A DNA stretch of 64,000 nucleotides from CAZYJR01 sp964647905 (GTDB lineage: Bacteria; Desulfobacterota; DSM-4660; Desulfatiglandales; HGW-15). Location: assembly GCA_964647905.1 (NCBI GenBank), contig CAZYJR010000004.1, forward strand, positions 112,194-176,193, in the 5' to 3' direction. This document shows positions 24,360-32,918 of the stretch, one piece after another; position 1 is the first letter of the stretch; each line of letters begins with the position of its first letter. The position numbers and the translations under genes were made by a program. The notes under the pieces are model-generated. The model had not been told where the DNA came from and searched no databases. It saw nothing but the letters and a program-made list of their open reading frames with translations.

Positions 24360-24728
24360 TCAGTTTTTTCCGCGCTTGAAGAACCTGCCCAGTCCCTTGG
24401 GGCCGCGGGCCTTTTCAATCGCCGGCAGGAGCACGTCGCAGTCAAGCCTGACCATGGCCGCGGGCGCGAAGTGACCCATGAGGACCACCAAGTAATCCCC
24501 CCCGGCCTCCCTGACATATATCCTCAGGCGGTCGAAGATCAGGTCCGCCTCCCGGACGCCTTTCATGGCCTCCAGGAGGGGCTTCAAGTCGTCCGGCCCC
24601 GGCTCCGGCGCCGGACCGCCGTCCCGGGCCGGGGCATGACGGCCGGCCAGGACCCGGCCCTCGGCCGAGACCAGGAATACGCCTAAGACGTCGTCATTGG
24701 CCAGTATGTCGTCCAACCGTGCCTTCAT
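24360..24728 (-). CDS. Roadblock/LC7-like protein (second of two in the operon)
   Basis: The 122-residue product starts at ATG 24728. The pattern LDDILANDDVLGVFLVSAEGRVLAG followed by a helix (DDLKPLLEAMKGV), then LIFDRLRIYVREAGGDYLVVLMG and a C-terminal helix, matches the roadblock fold that binds or regulates MglA-type GTPases. It is the last gene of the operon. A second roadblock protein (MglB-like) lies at the other end. Confidence 0.65.
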   Translation of the reverse strand: MKARLDDILANDDVLGVFLVSAEGRVLAGRHAPARDGGPAPEPGPDDLKPLLEAMKGVREADLIFDRLRIYVREAGGDYLVVLMGHFAPAAMVRLDCDVLLPAIEKARGPKGLGRFFKRGKN

Positions 24729-24763
24729 TCCGGAATGCACCCGCCTTTCCCTCCGCTCGGGGG

Positions 24764-25798
24764 TCAGGATGAGGGCTTGTCTTCGATCAAGGCCCGCAGG
24801 ATCCTGTCCTTGGGCGACCCGTGCTTCACTGTGACCGCGGCCGGCTCGCCGTCCCTCAGGGGGACAAGGATGATGTCCTCCACGGTGCCCCGGTCCAGGT
24901 AGGCCAGCTTGAGACGTCCGGCCCCCAGCCGCTCCCCGGCTGACCGGAGCCTGTCCAGGGGCTCCTCCCATGAGCGGTCCCGGTAAATCTCCTCTATTCC
25001 CCAGCGTTCCCTGGAAGGTGGGTCCAGCCTTCCCCGGATCTCGTCAAAGGATTCCGGGGGGCCGTCTTGGGGCGGGGCCGGGTATGGCTCTCCCGTGGCT
25101 GGTTTTCCCGGCTCCCCGCTGAATTCGTCCTTCCGCCGCATGGCCTCCAGGAGTATTCCCTGGAGGTCCCTTTGGATCTTCCTCTCCCGCTTGTTGCATG
25201 TATTCTGAATGGAGAGATTCACATGCTCCCAGGAAAAGATCTCATAGGCCGCCTCCAGGCCGCTGCTCCCGTTCACCCGCGCGTCCAGCAGCTCGCCCTT
25301 GAGAAAGAACAGGACGCCCCTTCGTCCCGTGCCCCTCTCCTCCACCCGGATGGTGCAGGTCTTCTGCTCCATCGCGATCAACTGGAGAAAGGTGGCCGAG
25401 GAGATCCCGTGGAGGATCCCGCCCTCGGACTCGCGCCTGAGGGTGGAGGTTATCTCCCGGGCGAGGTCCTCGATCTTGAACGGTTTTTCCACGAAACCGA
25501 CAGCGCCGCCCGCCGCAGCCCGCCTCTTCATCTCCGGCGTTCCGTAGCCGGTTACTATTATGACCGGGATGTCGGAGTAGTTTTCCATGATATGGGCCAG
25601 GAGCGAGAAGCCGTTCATCCCGGGCATCTTCATGTCCGTTACCACCAGGGACACTACATGATCCCGCAGCTTGCGGATCGCGCTCTCACCGCCGGCCGCG
25701 GTGATCACCGAGAACGACTCCGAATACTTCTCCAGCCCCTCCCGCAGGGCGAGGAGGATGTCCGGGTCGTCGTCCACTATCAAGACGTTCTTGATCAT
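24764..25798 (-). CDS. Response regulator with C-terminal PATAN/DUF4388-like domain
   Basis: The 344-residue protein starts at ATG 25798. Residues 3-120 are a receiver domain with the acidic pair DDD, the phospho-acceptor in VVTDMKMPGMNG, Thr in IIVTGYG and Lys in EKPFK. Residues about 125-235 read GILHGISSATFLQLIAMEQKTCTIRV and GVLFFLKGELLDARVNGSSGLEAAYEIFSWE, which is the PATAN (DUF4388) pattern. This domain recurs in gliding and pilus signalling proteins. The C-terminal third is acidic then a small domain. No cognate kinase is adjacent. Confidence 0.8.
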   Translation of the reverse strand: MIKNVLIVDDDPDILLALREGLEKYSESFSVITAAGGESAIRKLRDHVVSLVVTDMKMPGMNGFSLLAHIMENYSDIPVIIVTGYGTPEMKRRAAAGGAVGFVEKPFKIEDLAREITSTLRRESEGGILHGISSATFLQLIAMEQKTCTIRVEERGTGRRGVLFFLKGELLDARVNGSSGLEAAYEIFSWEHVNLSIQNTCNKRERKIQRDLQGILLEAMRRKDEFSGEPGKPATGEPYPAPPQDGPPESFDEIRGRLDPPSRERWGIEEIYRDRSWEEPLDRLRSAGERLGAGRLKLAYLDRGTVEDIILVPLRDGEPAAVTVKHGSPKDRILRALIEDKPSS

Positions 25799-25820
25799 TC
25801 CGGCTGTCCGGTTCCTGTTC

Positions 25821-26825
25821 TCAGAGAGATGACGTCCCCAACCGGGAGAGGAGCCCGGCGTACTTGCGCTTCCAGGCGGCGGTCTCCTCGGACAGCCTTG
25901 CCCCGGCCCCCAGGTCCCGGGCAAGCTCGGAGAGCGACTCCGTGACGCCCTGGAGGAGCTCCTCGGCCCGGGCGCTGCCGGTAAATGTCAGCGTGCCCTC
26001 CGCATAGTCGAACTCGCCTGCGAAGGGATCCAGGAACGGGTAAGCGTCCGCCTTTTCCACCAGCTTTCTCTTGAGCGAGGTCCTGAAGTCCCTCGAAGTA
26101 AACCCGCCTCCCGCCAAGACACGCTCCGAGATCACCAGCAGCTCCTGCAGCGGGCGGATCACCTCCCCTGCGCTCCGGCCTCCCGGCTCCGGCCGGGACC
26201 GCCCCCCCGTTTCGCGGCCCGGCGCCCCTTCTCCGGCCGCCGGGATGCGGGCCACGTTGAAGGTCCCGCCCTGCTCCTTGATCTTTCTTAGCAGCGTTTC
26301 CTTCGCTTGTTCCGCGCCGTTCACTCCCCCCTCCGACCAGGAGTACGACCCGCCGATGATCCCGCCGTTCAGGAAAAAGAGCAGGCCTCCCTCCCCGCCG
26401 CCCCGGATCGCCACTTCTATGTAGCCCGTCAGCCCCTCGGAGGCCATCTTGTTTATGAGTCCTTCCAGGTCGGTGAACTCGGCGGCAAGGTCGCGGTAGA
26501 CGATCTCCGCCCATGGGATGTTGGCCCAGAAGTGGATCTTCCCCGGGTCTATGGCGTAGACGTCCAGGTTGAAGTTGACCTCGTTCGTCGCGGCCATGAG
26601 CCTTTCGGCCGCCTCGGCCCCGGCGATCTCCTCCTCCTTCCGCCGGCAGGCGCCGCCCAGGACCTCGTCCTTGTCGAAGAAGACTACCCCTTCGGTGGAA
26701 AGGGCCGTGAAGTGGACCGCTCCGGCCCCGATCTCTCCCTGATAGTGCTCGATCAACCTGCCTGCGTCCGCATAGTAGCTGTTCAGCCCGCGGATAACGG
26801 GATCTTCCTTCGGGAGAACGATCAT
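25821..26825 (-). CDS. Uncharacterised signalling protein of the Mgl operon
   Basis: The 334-residue product overlaps the sensor gene upstream (26822) by ATGA. The N-terminal 190 residues contain a VHFTALSTEGVVFFDKDEVLGG strand pattern and GLLFFLNGGIIGGSYSWSEGG, which resembles PATAN-like or roadblock-like sensor strands. The middle is Pro/Gly-rich and disordered (about 200-225). The last 100 residues are helical. I do not recognise a named family. Probably a soluble adaptor between the sensor and the GTPase. Confidence 0.55.
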   Translation of the reverse strand: MIVLPKEDPVIRGLNSYYADAGRLIEHYQGEIGAGAVHFTALSTEGVVFFDKDEVLGGACRRKEEEIAGAEAAERLMAATNEVNFNLDVYAIDPGKIHFWANIPWAEIVYRDLAAEFTDLEGLINKMASEGLTGYIEVAIRGGGEGGLLFFLNGGIIGGSYSWSEGGVNGAEQAKETLLRKIKEQGGTFNVARIPAAGEGAPGRETGGRSRPEPGGRSAGEVIRPLQELLVISERVLAGGGFTSRDFRTSLKRKLVEKADAYPFLDPFAGEFDYAEGTLTFTGSARAEELLQGVTESLSELARDLGAGARLSEETAAWKRKYAGLLSRLGTSSL

Positions 26826-28021
26826 GTCCGCCGCCTTCGCCTCAGTCTTTCTATGGAGAGCCTGATGCTCTCCTGCATCCTGGATACGGCCTCGCCCAAG
26901 TCTCCTATCTCGTCGTCGGACTTGATCTCGATCTCGGTGTCGAGCTCGCCCACGCTTATCTTCTCGGCCGCCTCGGTCAGGTATCGGATCCTGCGGGTCA
27001 GGCGGTGCCCGTAGAGGGATACTAGCAGCCCTATCAGGACCAGAGTGCCCGCTATTATCGCCAGGAGCACCGTCTTGGTTCTCCGGGTCAATTCCTCGGC
27101 CTTATCGGCCACCTCCTTTACCGGCGCGGTGAACTCCTCCAGGTAGGTGGTGGCCGCCACGGTATAGGGGGTCCCCTCCACCGGCGTGCACACCATGAAC
27201 TTGTCCCTGAACCGCCCGTCCGGGTCCCGCCATATGTAATAGCCCTTGGACTCCTCGCCGCCCTTAACCCCTGTGAATACGCGCCAGAACCCGGGGAAGC
27301 TCTTCCCCAAGGGCTTCTTGAGGGACTCCATGTCGATTCCCGCGATGTCCGGGTCGGCGTGGGCCCAAGTCCTCCAGATCCCGTCGCTTCCGGGGCGCTC
27401 GTAGAGGGCCGTGTATCCCGTGGTTCCCACCTTCTGGACCGCGATTTCCTTGAACTCCGGGTCTGTGTTGAATGCGGTCTCGGGAAGGCCGGGGTGGGCC
27501 TCCAGGTAAATCGCGCACTGCCGGGCCACTGACCGGGCGGTCTGGGCCACCTGCCGCTCGGCCATGCGGTTGACGGTCTCGGTGCTCTCCCTGGTTATCA
27601 TCAGGGACAGTTCGTCGAGCTGCCGCATGTAGAGCCATCCCGAGGCCGCGATACAGGCTATGGGCACGGCGAAAAAGAGAAGGGCCATCTTGCCCCTCAG
27701 CCCCAACCGCCTGGAGCGACCCCTTCGGGCGGCCTTCGGCTCCTCTTTCTCCACTGCCGGAGGGGAAGGCTCTTCGCGGGCCTCCTCCCGGCCGGGAGCG
27801 TCCCAGCCTGCGGCTTCTTCGGCCGGTCCCCGGCGCTCCTCGGGCGGGGCGGGGGGGCGGGCGTCCGTTTCCGGCTCCTTCGGCTCATCCGGGGGCTGCT
27901 GGGGCCTTGTCACCGTTATCACGTGGCCGCACCCCCGGCACTTGAACCTGGCCTTGTCGCCCCGGATTTTCTCCGGGTCGATCTTGTATCTCTTTCCGCA
28001 CTCCTCGCAGTTTACAATCAT
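26822..28021 (-). CDS. Zinc-ribbon/Cache-like/HAMP transmembrane sensor
   Basis: The 399-residue protein opens with an MJ0042-type zinc ribbon (IVNCEECGKRYKID, then FKCRGCGHVI). A disordered acidic and Pro-rich linker covers about residues 40-105, and a transmembrane helix about 112-130. The periplasmic sensor region (about 135-300) has a Cache-like YTALYERPGSDGIWRTWAHAD segment. A second helix (about 315-338) precedes a HAMP domain (RRIRYLTEAAEKISVGELD). No kinase or chemoreceptor signalling domain follows, so output must go through a partner protein. Confidence 0.75.
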   Translation of the reverse strand: MIVNCEECGKRYKIDPEKIRGDKARFKCRGCGHVITVTRPQQPPDEPKEPETDARPPAPPEERRGPAEEAAGWDAPGREEAREEPSPPAVEKEEPKAARRGRSRRLGLRGKMALLFFAVPIACIAASGWLYMRQLDELSLMITRESTETVNRMAERQVAQTARSVARQCAIYLEAHPGLPETAFNTDPEFKEIAVQKVGTTGYTALYERPGSDGIWRTWAHADPDIAGIDMESLKKPLGKSFPGFWRVFTGVKGGEESKGYYIWRDPDGRFRDKFMVCTPVEGTPYTVAATTYLEEFTAPVKEVADKAEELTRRTKTVLLAIIAGTLVLIGLLVSLYGHRLTRRIRYLTEAAEKISVGELDTEIEIKSDDEIGDLGEAVSRMQESIRLSIERLRRRRRT

Positions 28022-28031
28022 GAAAACCTCC

Positions 28032-28502
28032 TCAGTAGCCCTTCACCCGGATCATCTCCACCATGTTCTGCTTGAAGGCCGACCTCTTATCCTCCCGCCT
28101 TATTTGGCCGGCCAGGAGATCCACCAGCTCCGCCGCCCGGTGACTGGGAAAGCGGTTCGGGTCATATCCGAGATCCGCGGCCGCGTCCTCGATCAGGACT
28201 TCCGCGACCGGTCCCACGGCCAGGGAGAGCCGGCTTTTCAAGTAATCCAGGAACTCCTTGTCCACCGTGGGCAGGGAGTCCTCCCCGGCCTCGACCAGCC
28301 CCAGCTCCATGAGCCCGGAGAGCACCCGGTGCATGGCGCCCATGCTCAATCCCAGGCCCCTGGCTATCGCTCCGGCCGTCCTTTTCCCGTCGACCTCCAT
28401 TAGGACGCTCAACATCTCGCCGTCCAGGGAGAATTTCCCGAGGTTCCGGGCCGGGACACGCTTTGGAATCATGGCTGAAAGATCACCGGGTGAGATGTCC
28501 AT
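28032..28502 (-). CDS. Winged-helix-like adaptor protein of the Mgl operon
   Basis: The 156-residue product contains KFSLDGEMLSVLMEVDGKRTAGAIARGLGLSMGAMHRVLSGLMELGLVE, which has the shape of a winged helix of the type used in roadblock/Mgl-linked adaptors. The C-terminal part is a helix bundle (SLAVGPVAEVLIEDAAADLGYD). Function unknown; not obviously a transcription factor because it lacks basic wing residues. Confidence 0.55.
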   Translation of the reverse strand: MDISPGDLSAMIPKRVPARNLGKFSLDGEMLSVLMEVDGKRTAGAIARGLGLSMGAMHRVLSGLMELGLVEAGEDSLPTVDKEFLDYLKSRLSLAVGPVAEVLIEDAAADLGYDPNRFPSHRAAELVDLLAGQIRREDKRSAFKQNMVEMIRVKGY

Positions 28503-28515
28503 GGCGAATACCCCC

Positions 28516-29160
28516 TCAGCGGCCCTCTCTCCAGAGCCTGATCTCGGCCCTCAGGGCCCGGAACTCGGCTTTTATCACCTGTTTGATCTCCTCCACCGCC
28601 CGGGCGAAGGCCTCGTGAGGAGGCATGCCCGAACGGTCCGCGCCGGGGGGCGCGGGGGGCGTCTCCCGGAGCGGGGCTTGCTCCCGCTTTCCGGCCCCTG
28701 CGGTGATCTCCTCCTTCAGCCTCTTGAAGCGGTTGACCTCCCTGTAGAGGCGTTTCCTCTTCTCCGAATCGGGCATGTCTTCGGCCAGGATCACCTCTTC
28801 CAGGGCCGTGTAGACCCGTGTCAGAACCCGCACCGCGTCGGGGTGGGCCCGGGCCTTCTGGCTGCGAAGGTACTTGCCCGTGGCGGCCAGGAGCCGGAGG
28901 AACATGGAGGGGATCTTCTCTTCCCGGTAGCGCCCTCTTAGGGCCTCCACCTCCTCCAGGAACTCCTCCATGGTCCGGTCCGTGATCTCCCAGTCAATGG
29001 ACAGGACGATCCCCTTGAGGTTTCGCAGCGGTGAATCCTGAGCCAAGGAGGCCGTCTCCAGAACGGCGTCCCCGCCGGCTTCTTCCTCCTCGGTCCCGAA
29101 GAGGTCGTCAAGCCGTTTCTCCAGCTCTTCGCTGACTCCGCCTTTCTTTGTTTGGTCCAC
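28516..29160 (-). CDS. Coiled-coil protein of the Mgl operon
   Basis: I chose the GTG at 29160, preceded by GGGAGG; a longer TTG start would overlap mglA by 20 bases. The product has 214 residues, mostly acidic helix. It has LEKRLDDLFG near the start and IVLSIDWEITDRTMEEFLEEV in the middle; the rest is helical with heptad-like spacing (YREVNRFKRLKEEITAGA). No known family. It directly follows mglA, so it is a candidate GTPase effector or scaffold. Confidence 0.55.
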   Translation of the reverse strand: MDQTKKGGVSEELEKRLDDLFGTEEEEAGGDAVLETASLAQDSPLRNLKGIVLSIDWEITDRTMEEFLEEVEALRGRYREEKIPSMFLRLLAATGKYLRSQKARAHPDAVRVLTRVYTALEEVILAEDMPDSEKRKRLYREVNRFKRLKEEITAGAGKREQAPLRETPPAPPGADRSGMPPHEAFARAVEEIKQVIKAEFRALRAEIRLWREGR

Positions 29161-29176
29161 CTCAGAACCTCCCGCT

Positions 29177-29782
29177 CTACTTGAGCTGGTCTTCAAGGGA
29201 CGCCACGGTCAGGGCGATTATCTTCTTCATGGTGTTCACCACGTTTCTGCCTGTGACCGCGCTGGCCTCGAACGACGGCGCCTTGAGCCCCGAGTTGAGG
29301 CTGTCCTCCAGATCCCGGTAAGAGAGCAGAGGAATCCCCTGCTCGGCCAGGTCCCTCTTGTTGTACTGCATGACCAGCGGCAGTTGATCCAGGCCCTTGT
29401 GATACTCGGCCAGGTTCTCCTCCAGATTCCTTAGGGATTCGACGTTCTTGTCCTTTCTCACGGCCATTGAATCAGCGACAAAGACGATCCCGTCCACTCC
29501 TCTCAGGACCAGCTTCCTGGTGGCGTTGTACTTCACCTGGCCCGGGACCGTGTAGAGCTGGATCTTTACGTCGTATCCCTTGATCTTTCCTATATCGAAG
29601 GGCAGGAAGTCGAAAAACAGGGTGCGGTCGCCATGGGTCTTGATGGTGACCATCTCGGTCTTTATCCTTTGATTGAACCGGTTGTAGATATACTCCAGAT
29701 TCGTGGTCTTGCCGCCTCTTCCCGGTCCGTAATAGACGATCTTGACCTGTATCTGGCGCTTTTTGGGGTTTACGAAAGCCAA
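29177..29782 (-). CDS. mglA: MglA-type Ras-like GTPase
   Basis: The 201-residue product has a TTG start with GAGGTGG upstream. Nucleotide motifs are clear: G1 GPGRGGKTT, G3 TVPGQ (in place of DxxGQ) and G4 NKRD. These are the marks of bacterial MglA, the GTPase that sets front-rear polarity in Myxococcus and positions type IV pili. It is encoded beside an MglB-like roadblock protein, as in polarity modules. Here it is within 7 kb of an MSHA-like pilus operon, which supports the same kind of role. Confidence 0.93.
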   Translation of the reverse strand: MAFVNPKKRQIQVKIVYYGPGRGGKTTNLEYIYNRFNQRIKTEMVTIKTHGDRTLFFDFLPFDIGKIKGYDVKIQLYTVPGQVKYNATRKLVLRGVDGIVFVADSMAVRKDKNVESLRNLEENLAEYHKGLDQLPLVMQYNKRDLAEQGIPLLSYRDLEDSLNSGLKAPSFEASAVTGRNVVNTMKKIIALTVASLEDQLK

Positions 29783-29811
29783 GGGAACCCACCTCGCAAA
29801 GGATCGCAGTC

Positions 29812-30204
29812 TCAGTCTTCGAGTATTCTTTCGATTTTTCCAACCGCTTCCGCCACCTTCATTCGCAGGAAGCCCAAGGAGACCTCCTTGCCGAAGATGG
29901 TCACAAGGAGAAAGTCATCCATTACCTTGCTGAAGTGGATGTTCTCCTTGTCCCCCTTGTGAAAGAGCAGGGAGAACTCCTCCTCGCCTATGATCTTGGC
30001 CATCGCGCTCACTGCGCCGAAGTTGCCCGCGGCGAGAGCGGCCAGAGAGTAGACGTCGTGCTTGATGTCACCGCGGTCCAGGTGGGAGATTATGTTCCCG
30101 GACATATCTATGAGCACCACGCAGGTGACTCCGAGCTCCATGATGTCGCTTTCGAAGACGTCTTCGATGTCTTCGAGCTGTTCGCGGTCCAGTGTGTATT
30201 GCAC
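29812..30204 (-). CDS. mglB: MglB-like roadblock protein (GTPase-activating partner)
   Basis: The 130-residue product uses GTG 30204, which has AGGGGG five bases upstream; a longer frame begins at 30279 without a site. The roadblock fold is visible: CVVLIDMSGNIISHLDRGDIKHDVYSLAALAAGNFGA, then FSLLFHKGDKENIHFSKV and LLVTIFGKEVSLGFLR. MglB proteins stimulate GTP hydrolysis by MglA. Directly upstream of mglA, 29 bases apart. Confidence 0.85.
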   Translation of the reverse strand: MQYTLDREQLEDIEDVFESDIMELGVTCVVLIDMSGNIISHLDRGDIKHDVYSLAALAAGNFGAVSAMAKIIGEEEFSLLFHKGDKENIHFSKVMDDFLLVTIFGKEVSLGFLRMKVAEAVGKIERILED

Positions 30205-30308
30205 CTCTTCCCCCTGGTTAGTCTTTCTCCGGCCCTTCCGAGATCCCTTTACGCCTCTCTCGGGATCCCTCTTCCTCACTCTATTAGCGTCTCGGCCTTC
30301 TCCCCTCT

Positions 30309-31925
30309 CTACTTTACTTCAAAATGAAGGACCTGAGCGTATTCGAACTCCTCTCCCGAAAGGAGCCCCTCGGCGTACTCCGAGGCGCGACTTCGGGTCG
30401 GGAAGTTGCCAATGGTGATCCGGTATATTACCCCTTCGCCCAGATTGGCCGCCGGAATTATGTAGGTTTCGTAACCCCGGGCTATCAGTCTCCGGAACGC
30501 GTCATGGGCGCCCTTGAAGGGCTTGTAAGAGGCAACATGGACCGTGTAGCCGCCCGTCACGGACTTGACGTTTCCGCCCGGAGGCGGGAAAAGGATCCTC
30601 TGTCCCACGCGGATGCTGTTGATGTCTTGGATCTCCGGGTTGCTCTCCTTTAAAAGCTCCAGGATTTCCTCGTCCGCCCTCCCGTATATGTCCATGGCCA
30701 GCTTGGCGAGAGAATCCCCCTGCCTTACCACCACCTCCTCAGGCCCGGGCTCCTCGGGGGCCTTTTCCGGGGCGGCCGCGGGCGGAGAAGGCTCGGGGCC
30801 GGGCTCCACGGGCTCATTAGCTTCAGCGGGACTGGGTTCCGGCTCAACCGGGGCTTCCCCCGGGTCCTCGCGGGAGGGTTGGATAACGTGTCGCGTCCTC
30901 TCGATCTTGTCCACCACTTTGTGGTTGGCCTCCCCCGCGGCCGGAAGGAACGAGGAGAGGAACTGCCTGCTGCGGAGCTCCATGAGCGCGGCGGCGATTG
31001 AGACCGCCAGGAGCAAAACCAGGAGCAGGGTCCGCCTCAGGCTTCGGGGCCGGGCCTCGGATTCGCCGGGATGGGCCTGCCCTGAAGTCTCGGGCTTCTC
31101 CCCTGCGGGCTCTAGATCCTGCTCCATCTCCGCGTAGCATTCCTTTATCATGTCCGGTGAGATCTTCTTCCTCCCCCTGGAGTAGCCGAGCAGCAGCGCA
31201 TTGTCGGCGAGGATGTTTATGATCCGGGGGGTTCCCCGGCTCGCCTCGTGGATGGCCTGAATGGACTTTGACGGGAATATGCTGCGGGCGTCTTCCACAC
31301 CGGCCACCTTGAGCCTTGTTTCCAGATAGCTCTCGGTCCCCTTTAAATCCAGTGGAGGGAGGTGGTACCGGCTGGCGATCCTCTGCTGGAGGGGCTTGCA
31401 CCGGGGGTCCCTGAGCTTTTCGTTCAGCTCGGGCTGCCCCACCAGGAAGATGTTGACCAGCTTCCTTCCCGCGTACTCGATGTTGGAGAGCAGGCGGATC
31501 TCTTCCATGAGCTCGAAGGGCAGGGCCTGTGCCTCGTCCACTATCACCAGGTAGGTGGTTCCCCTGTCCAGGCGGTCCTTCAGAAAGGATTCGAACTCGA
31601 ACAGGAAGTCCACCTTGGACTTGAAACGCACCCGCCTCTTGAAGGTCGAAGACGCCAGGAAATCAAGAAACTCCCGGGGCCTGAGCAGGGGGTTGGACAC
31701 ATGCACATACTCCACGTCCGTGCCCAGGTTGCTCAGCAGGGCCTGTATCACCGTGGTCTTCCCGGTGCCTACATCGCCGGTCAGGAGTACGAACCCCCTC
31801 CTTTCCAAGACCCCGTAAGTGAGAAGGGCGAGGGCCTCCTTGTGCCCTTCGCTCAGGTACAGATACCTGTACGACGGAACGAGATCGAAGGGCTTTTCCT
31901 TCAGGCCGAAATACTCTTCATACAT
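30309..31925 (-). CDS. ExeA/MshM-type AAA ATPase with LysM and SPOR domains
   Basis: The 538-residue protein has an ExeA/GspA-like ATPase (residues about 1-265; Walker A GDVGTGKTT, Walker B VIVDEAQ), a transmembrane helix near 296-315, a disordered Pro-rich linker, a LysM-like domain (VVRQGDSLAKLAMDIYGRADEEILELLKESNPEI) and a C-terminal SPOR domain (YTVHVASYKPFKGAHDAFRRL). LysM and SPOR bind peptidoglycan, and ExeA helps assemble secretins through the cell wall. It heads the Mgl operon, and the MSHA cluster has its own paralogue at 40491-42011. Confidence 0.85.
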   Translation of the reverse strand: MYEEYFGLKEKPFDLVPSYRYLYLSEGHKEALALLTYGVLERRGFVLLTGDVGTGKTTVIQALLSNLGTDVEYVHVSNPLLRPREFLDFLASSTFKRRVRFKSKVDFLFEFESFLKDRLDRGTTYLVIVDEAQALPFELMEEIRLLSNIEYAGRKLVNIFLVGQPELNEKLRDPRCKPLQQRIASRYHLPPLDLKGTESYLETRLKVAGVEDARSIFPSKSIQAIHEASRGTPRIINILADNALLLGYSRGRKKISPDMIKECYAEMEQDLEPAGEKPETSGQAHPGESEARPRSLRRTLLLVLLLAVSIAAALMELRSRQFLSSFLPAAGEANHKVVDKIERTRHVIQPSREDPGEAPVEPEPSPAEANEPVEPGPEPSPPAAAPEKAPEEPGPEEVVVRQGDSLAKLAMDIYGRADEEILELLKESNPEIQDINSIRVGQRILFPPPGGNVKSVTGGYTVHVASYKPFKGAHDAFRRLIARGYETYIIPAANLGEGVIYRITIGNFPTRSRASEYAEGLLSGEEFEYAQVLHFEVK

Positions 31926-32059
31926 CGGAAAAGATGACGCTCCCAGCCGGAGTTATGTCTCCGAATATATACACATTAGACCGTATTATGTAACATGATG
32001 TCCGATCTCATTACGCTTCCCCGTTTGTCCCGGGAACCTCGTGTCATTTATAAGTAGCG

Positions 32060-32087
32060 AAGATAACAGGTATTTCAGTTTTGTCAA
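32060..32087 (-). promoter_or_regulatory. Promoter of the ExeA/Mgl operon
   Basis: On the minus strand TTGACA (32087-32082) and TATCTT (32065-32060) with a 16-base spacer. The ExeA-type gene starts about 135 bases downstream. It lies just outside the 76-bp repeat, so it is native chromosome. Confidence 0.5.
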
Positions 32088-32153
32088 GCGATCTTCGACT
32101 CGGCGCCCGCACCCGTTCCCTCCGGCTCTCGGTTCGATTCCGCCTCGTAAGCA

Positions 32154-32229
32154 TATGCACGCTTCGTGCCGCCGCCCTCGGCCGCTCCGGGTCCACGACC
32201 GCCTCGACCGCTTGACCGTGATTTCGTAC
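32154..32229 (+). repeat. 76-bp perfect direct repeat, left copy of the island
   Basis: Exactly identical to 36101-36176. It bounds the 3.9-kb foreign segment. It carries TTGACC near its right end; in this copy the next TATC lies at a poor spacing, while in the right copy a TATCAT follows at 16 bases. Confidence 0.95.
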
Positions 32230-32230
32230 C

Positions 32231-32410
32231 ATATCTTCCTTCACTACTCTCTATGACGCCTGCCGCGATCAGGCCCGCTCATACGATGTCGACCTCTATG
32301 GGCGGATAGGCCAGGTCATGGCCTTGGACCGTGTGGTCATGCTCAAAACGCTCAAGCGCTCTGTGCGGGTCGTCTGGATGCTACGTAATACCCGATGGAT
32401 CGCCTGTTGA
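32231..32410 (+). other. Unassigned island sequence with an open frame lacking a start
   Basis: A frame ending at TGA 32408-32410 is open for about 60 codons (LYDACRDQARSYDVDLYGRIG, then MALDRVVMLKTLKRSVRVVWML). It looks like the tail of a protein but I recognise no family and no start. The rest of 31926-32579 holds only the promoter, the repeat, the tRNA-like fragment and an AT-rich leader. Confidence 0.25.
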
Positions 32411-32486
32411 CCATGGACCTTGGGGAGGTGCCGGCCTTTCAGCTGGTGGGGGCGCGTACGCGAAAATCGGAAGAATCTGAATTAAT

Positions 32487-32512
32487 TGGTGGAGGCGTGG
32501 GGAGTCGAACCC
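32487..32512 (-). other. 3'-end fragment of a tRNA-Ala or tmRNA gene (attachment-site remnant)
   Basis: On the minus strand these 26 bases read as the T-loop (GGGTTCGACTCCCC) and acceptor strand ending in encoded CCA. Acceptor 3' bases CGCCUCC with discriminator A place U at position 70, as in the G3-U70 identity pair of tRNA-Ala and tmRNA. Only three T-stem pairs survive before the match ends, and there is no gene body. This is what the crossover side of an island integrated in an RNA gene looks like. Confidence 0.55.
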
Positions 32513-32579
32513 TGAGTGTTATTGTAATTATATAAAATAAAAAAGGTTTTGCACCAATACTTTTTAAGAACATGTAAAT

Positions 32580-32768
32580 TCAACGGTGTTGTAAGAACTC
32601 ATCTTTAGGTTTCCCATCCTCCAAGAGCATTTCAATAACTTCTTTTAGATTTTTATTCAATTCATCCAGTGTCTCGCCTTGAGAATGAGCACCCGGAAAA
32701 CCTGGGACAAAACCAACATAAAGCCCTGTTTCACTGCATTTTTCTATAACTGCTGTATAGGTTCTCAT
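32580..32768 (-). CDS. HicB-like antitoxin (orphan)
   Basis: The 62-residue product starts at ATG 32768 after GGGAGG. The strand-turn-helix TAVIEKCSETGLYVGFVPGFPGA followed by SQGETLDELNKNLKEVIEMLLEDG is the degraded RNase-H-like fold of HicB. No HicA-type RNA-binding toxin is present on either side. AT-rich composition separates it from the pilus genes. A longer frame upstream is formed by the 92-bp repeat and is not used. Confidence 0.75.
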   Translation of the reverse strand: MRTYTAVIEKCSETGLYVGFVPGFPGAHSQGETLDELNKNLKEVIEMLLEDGKPKDEFLQHR

Positions 32769-32826
32769 CAATGCCTCCCGACTAATCATCATTTGTCTTG
32801 TCAAGTCGACGGCCCAAGGATGATAC

Positions 32827-32918
32827 ACAGGATAGGAACTTGGTTTTGAATAGCAGGGTAGCGCAAGGCCTCTTTGGGTATCAACAAGAAACGCATATGT
32901 AGTGGCCGGGAAAAAGCT
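32827..32918 (+). repeat. 92-bp direct repeat, left copy
   Basis: Matches 33827-33918, exactly 1000 bases away, at 86 of 92 positions. It interrupts the DUF499 gene fragment; the fragment's stop codon includes the repeat's last base. Confidence 0.9.

Noticed and set aside
32110..32160. Complete tRNA near GGTTCGATTCC
   Set aside because: A T-loop-like string is present but no acceptor pairing, anticodon arm or CCA could be found.
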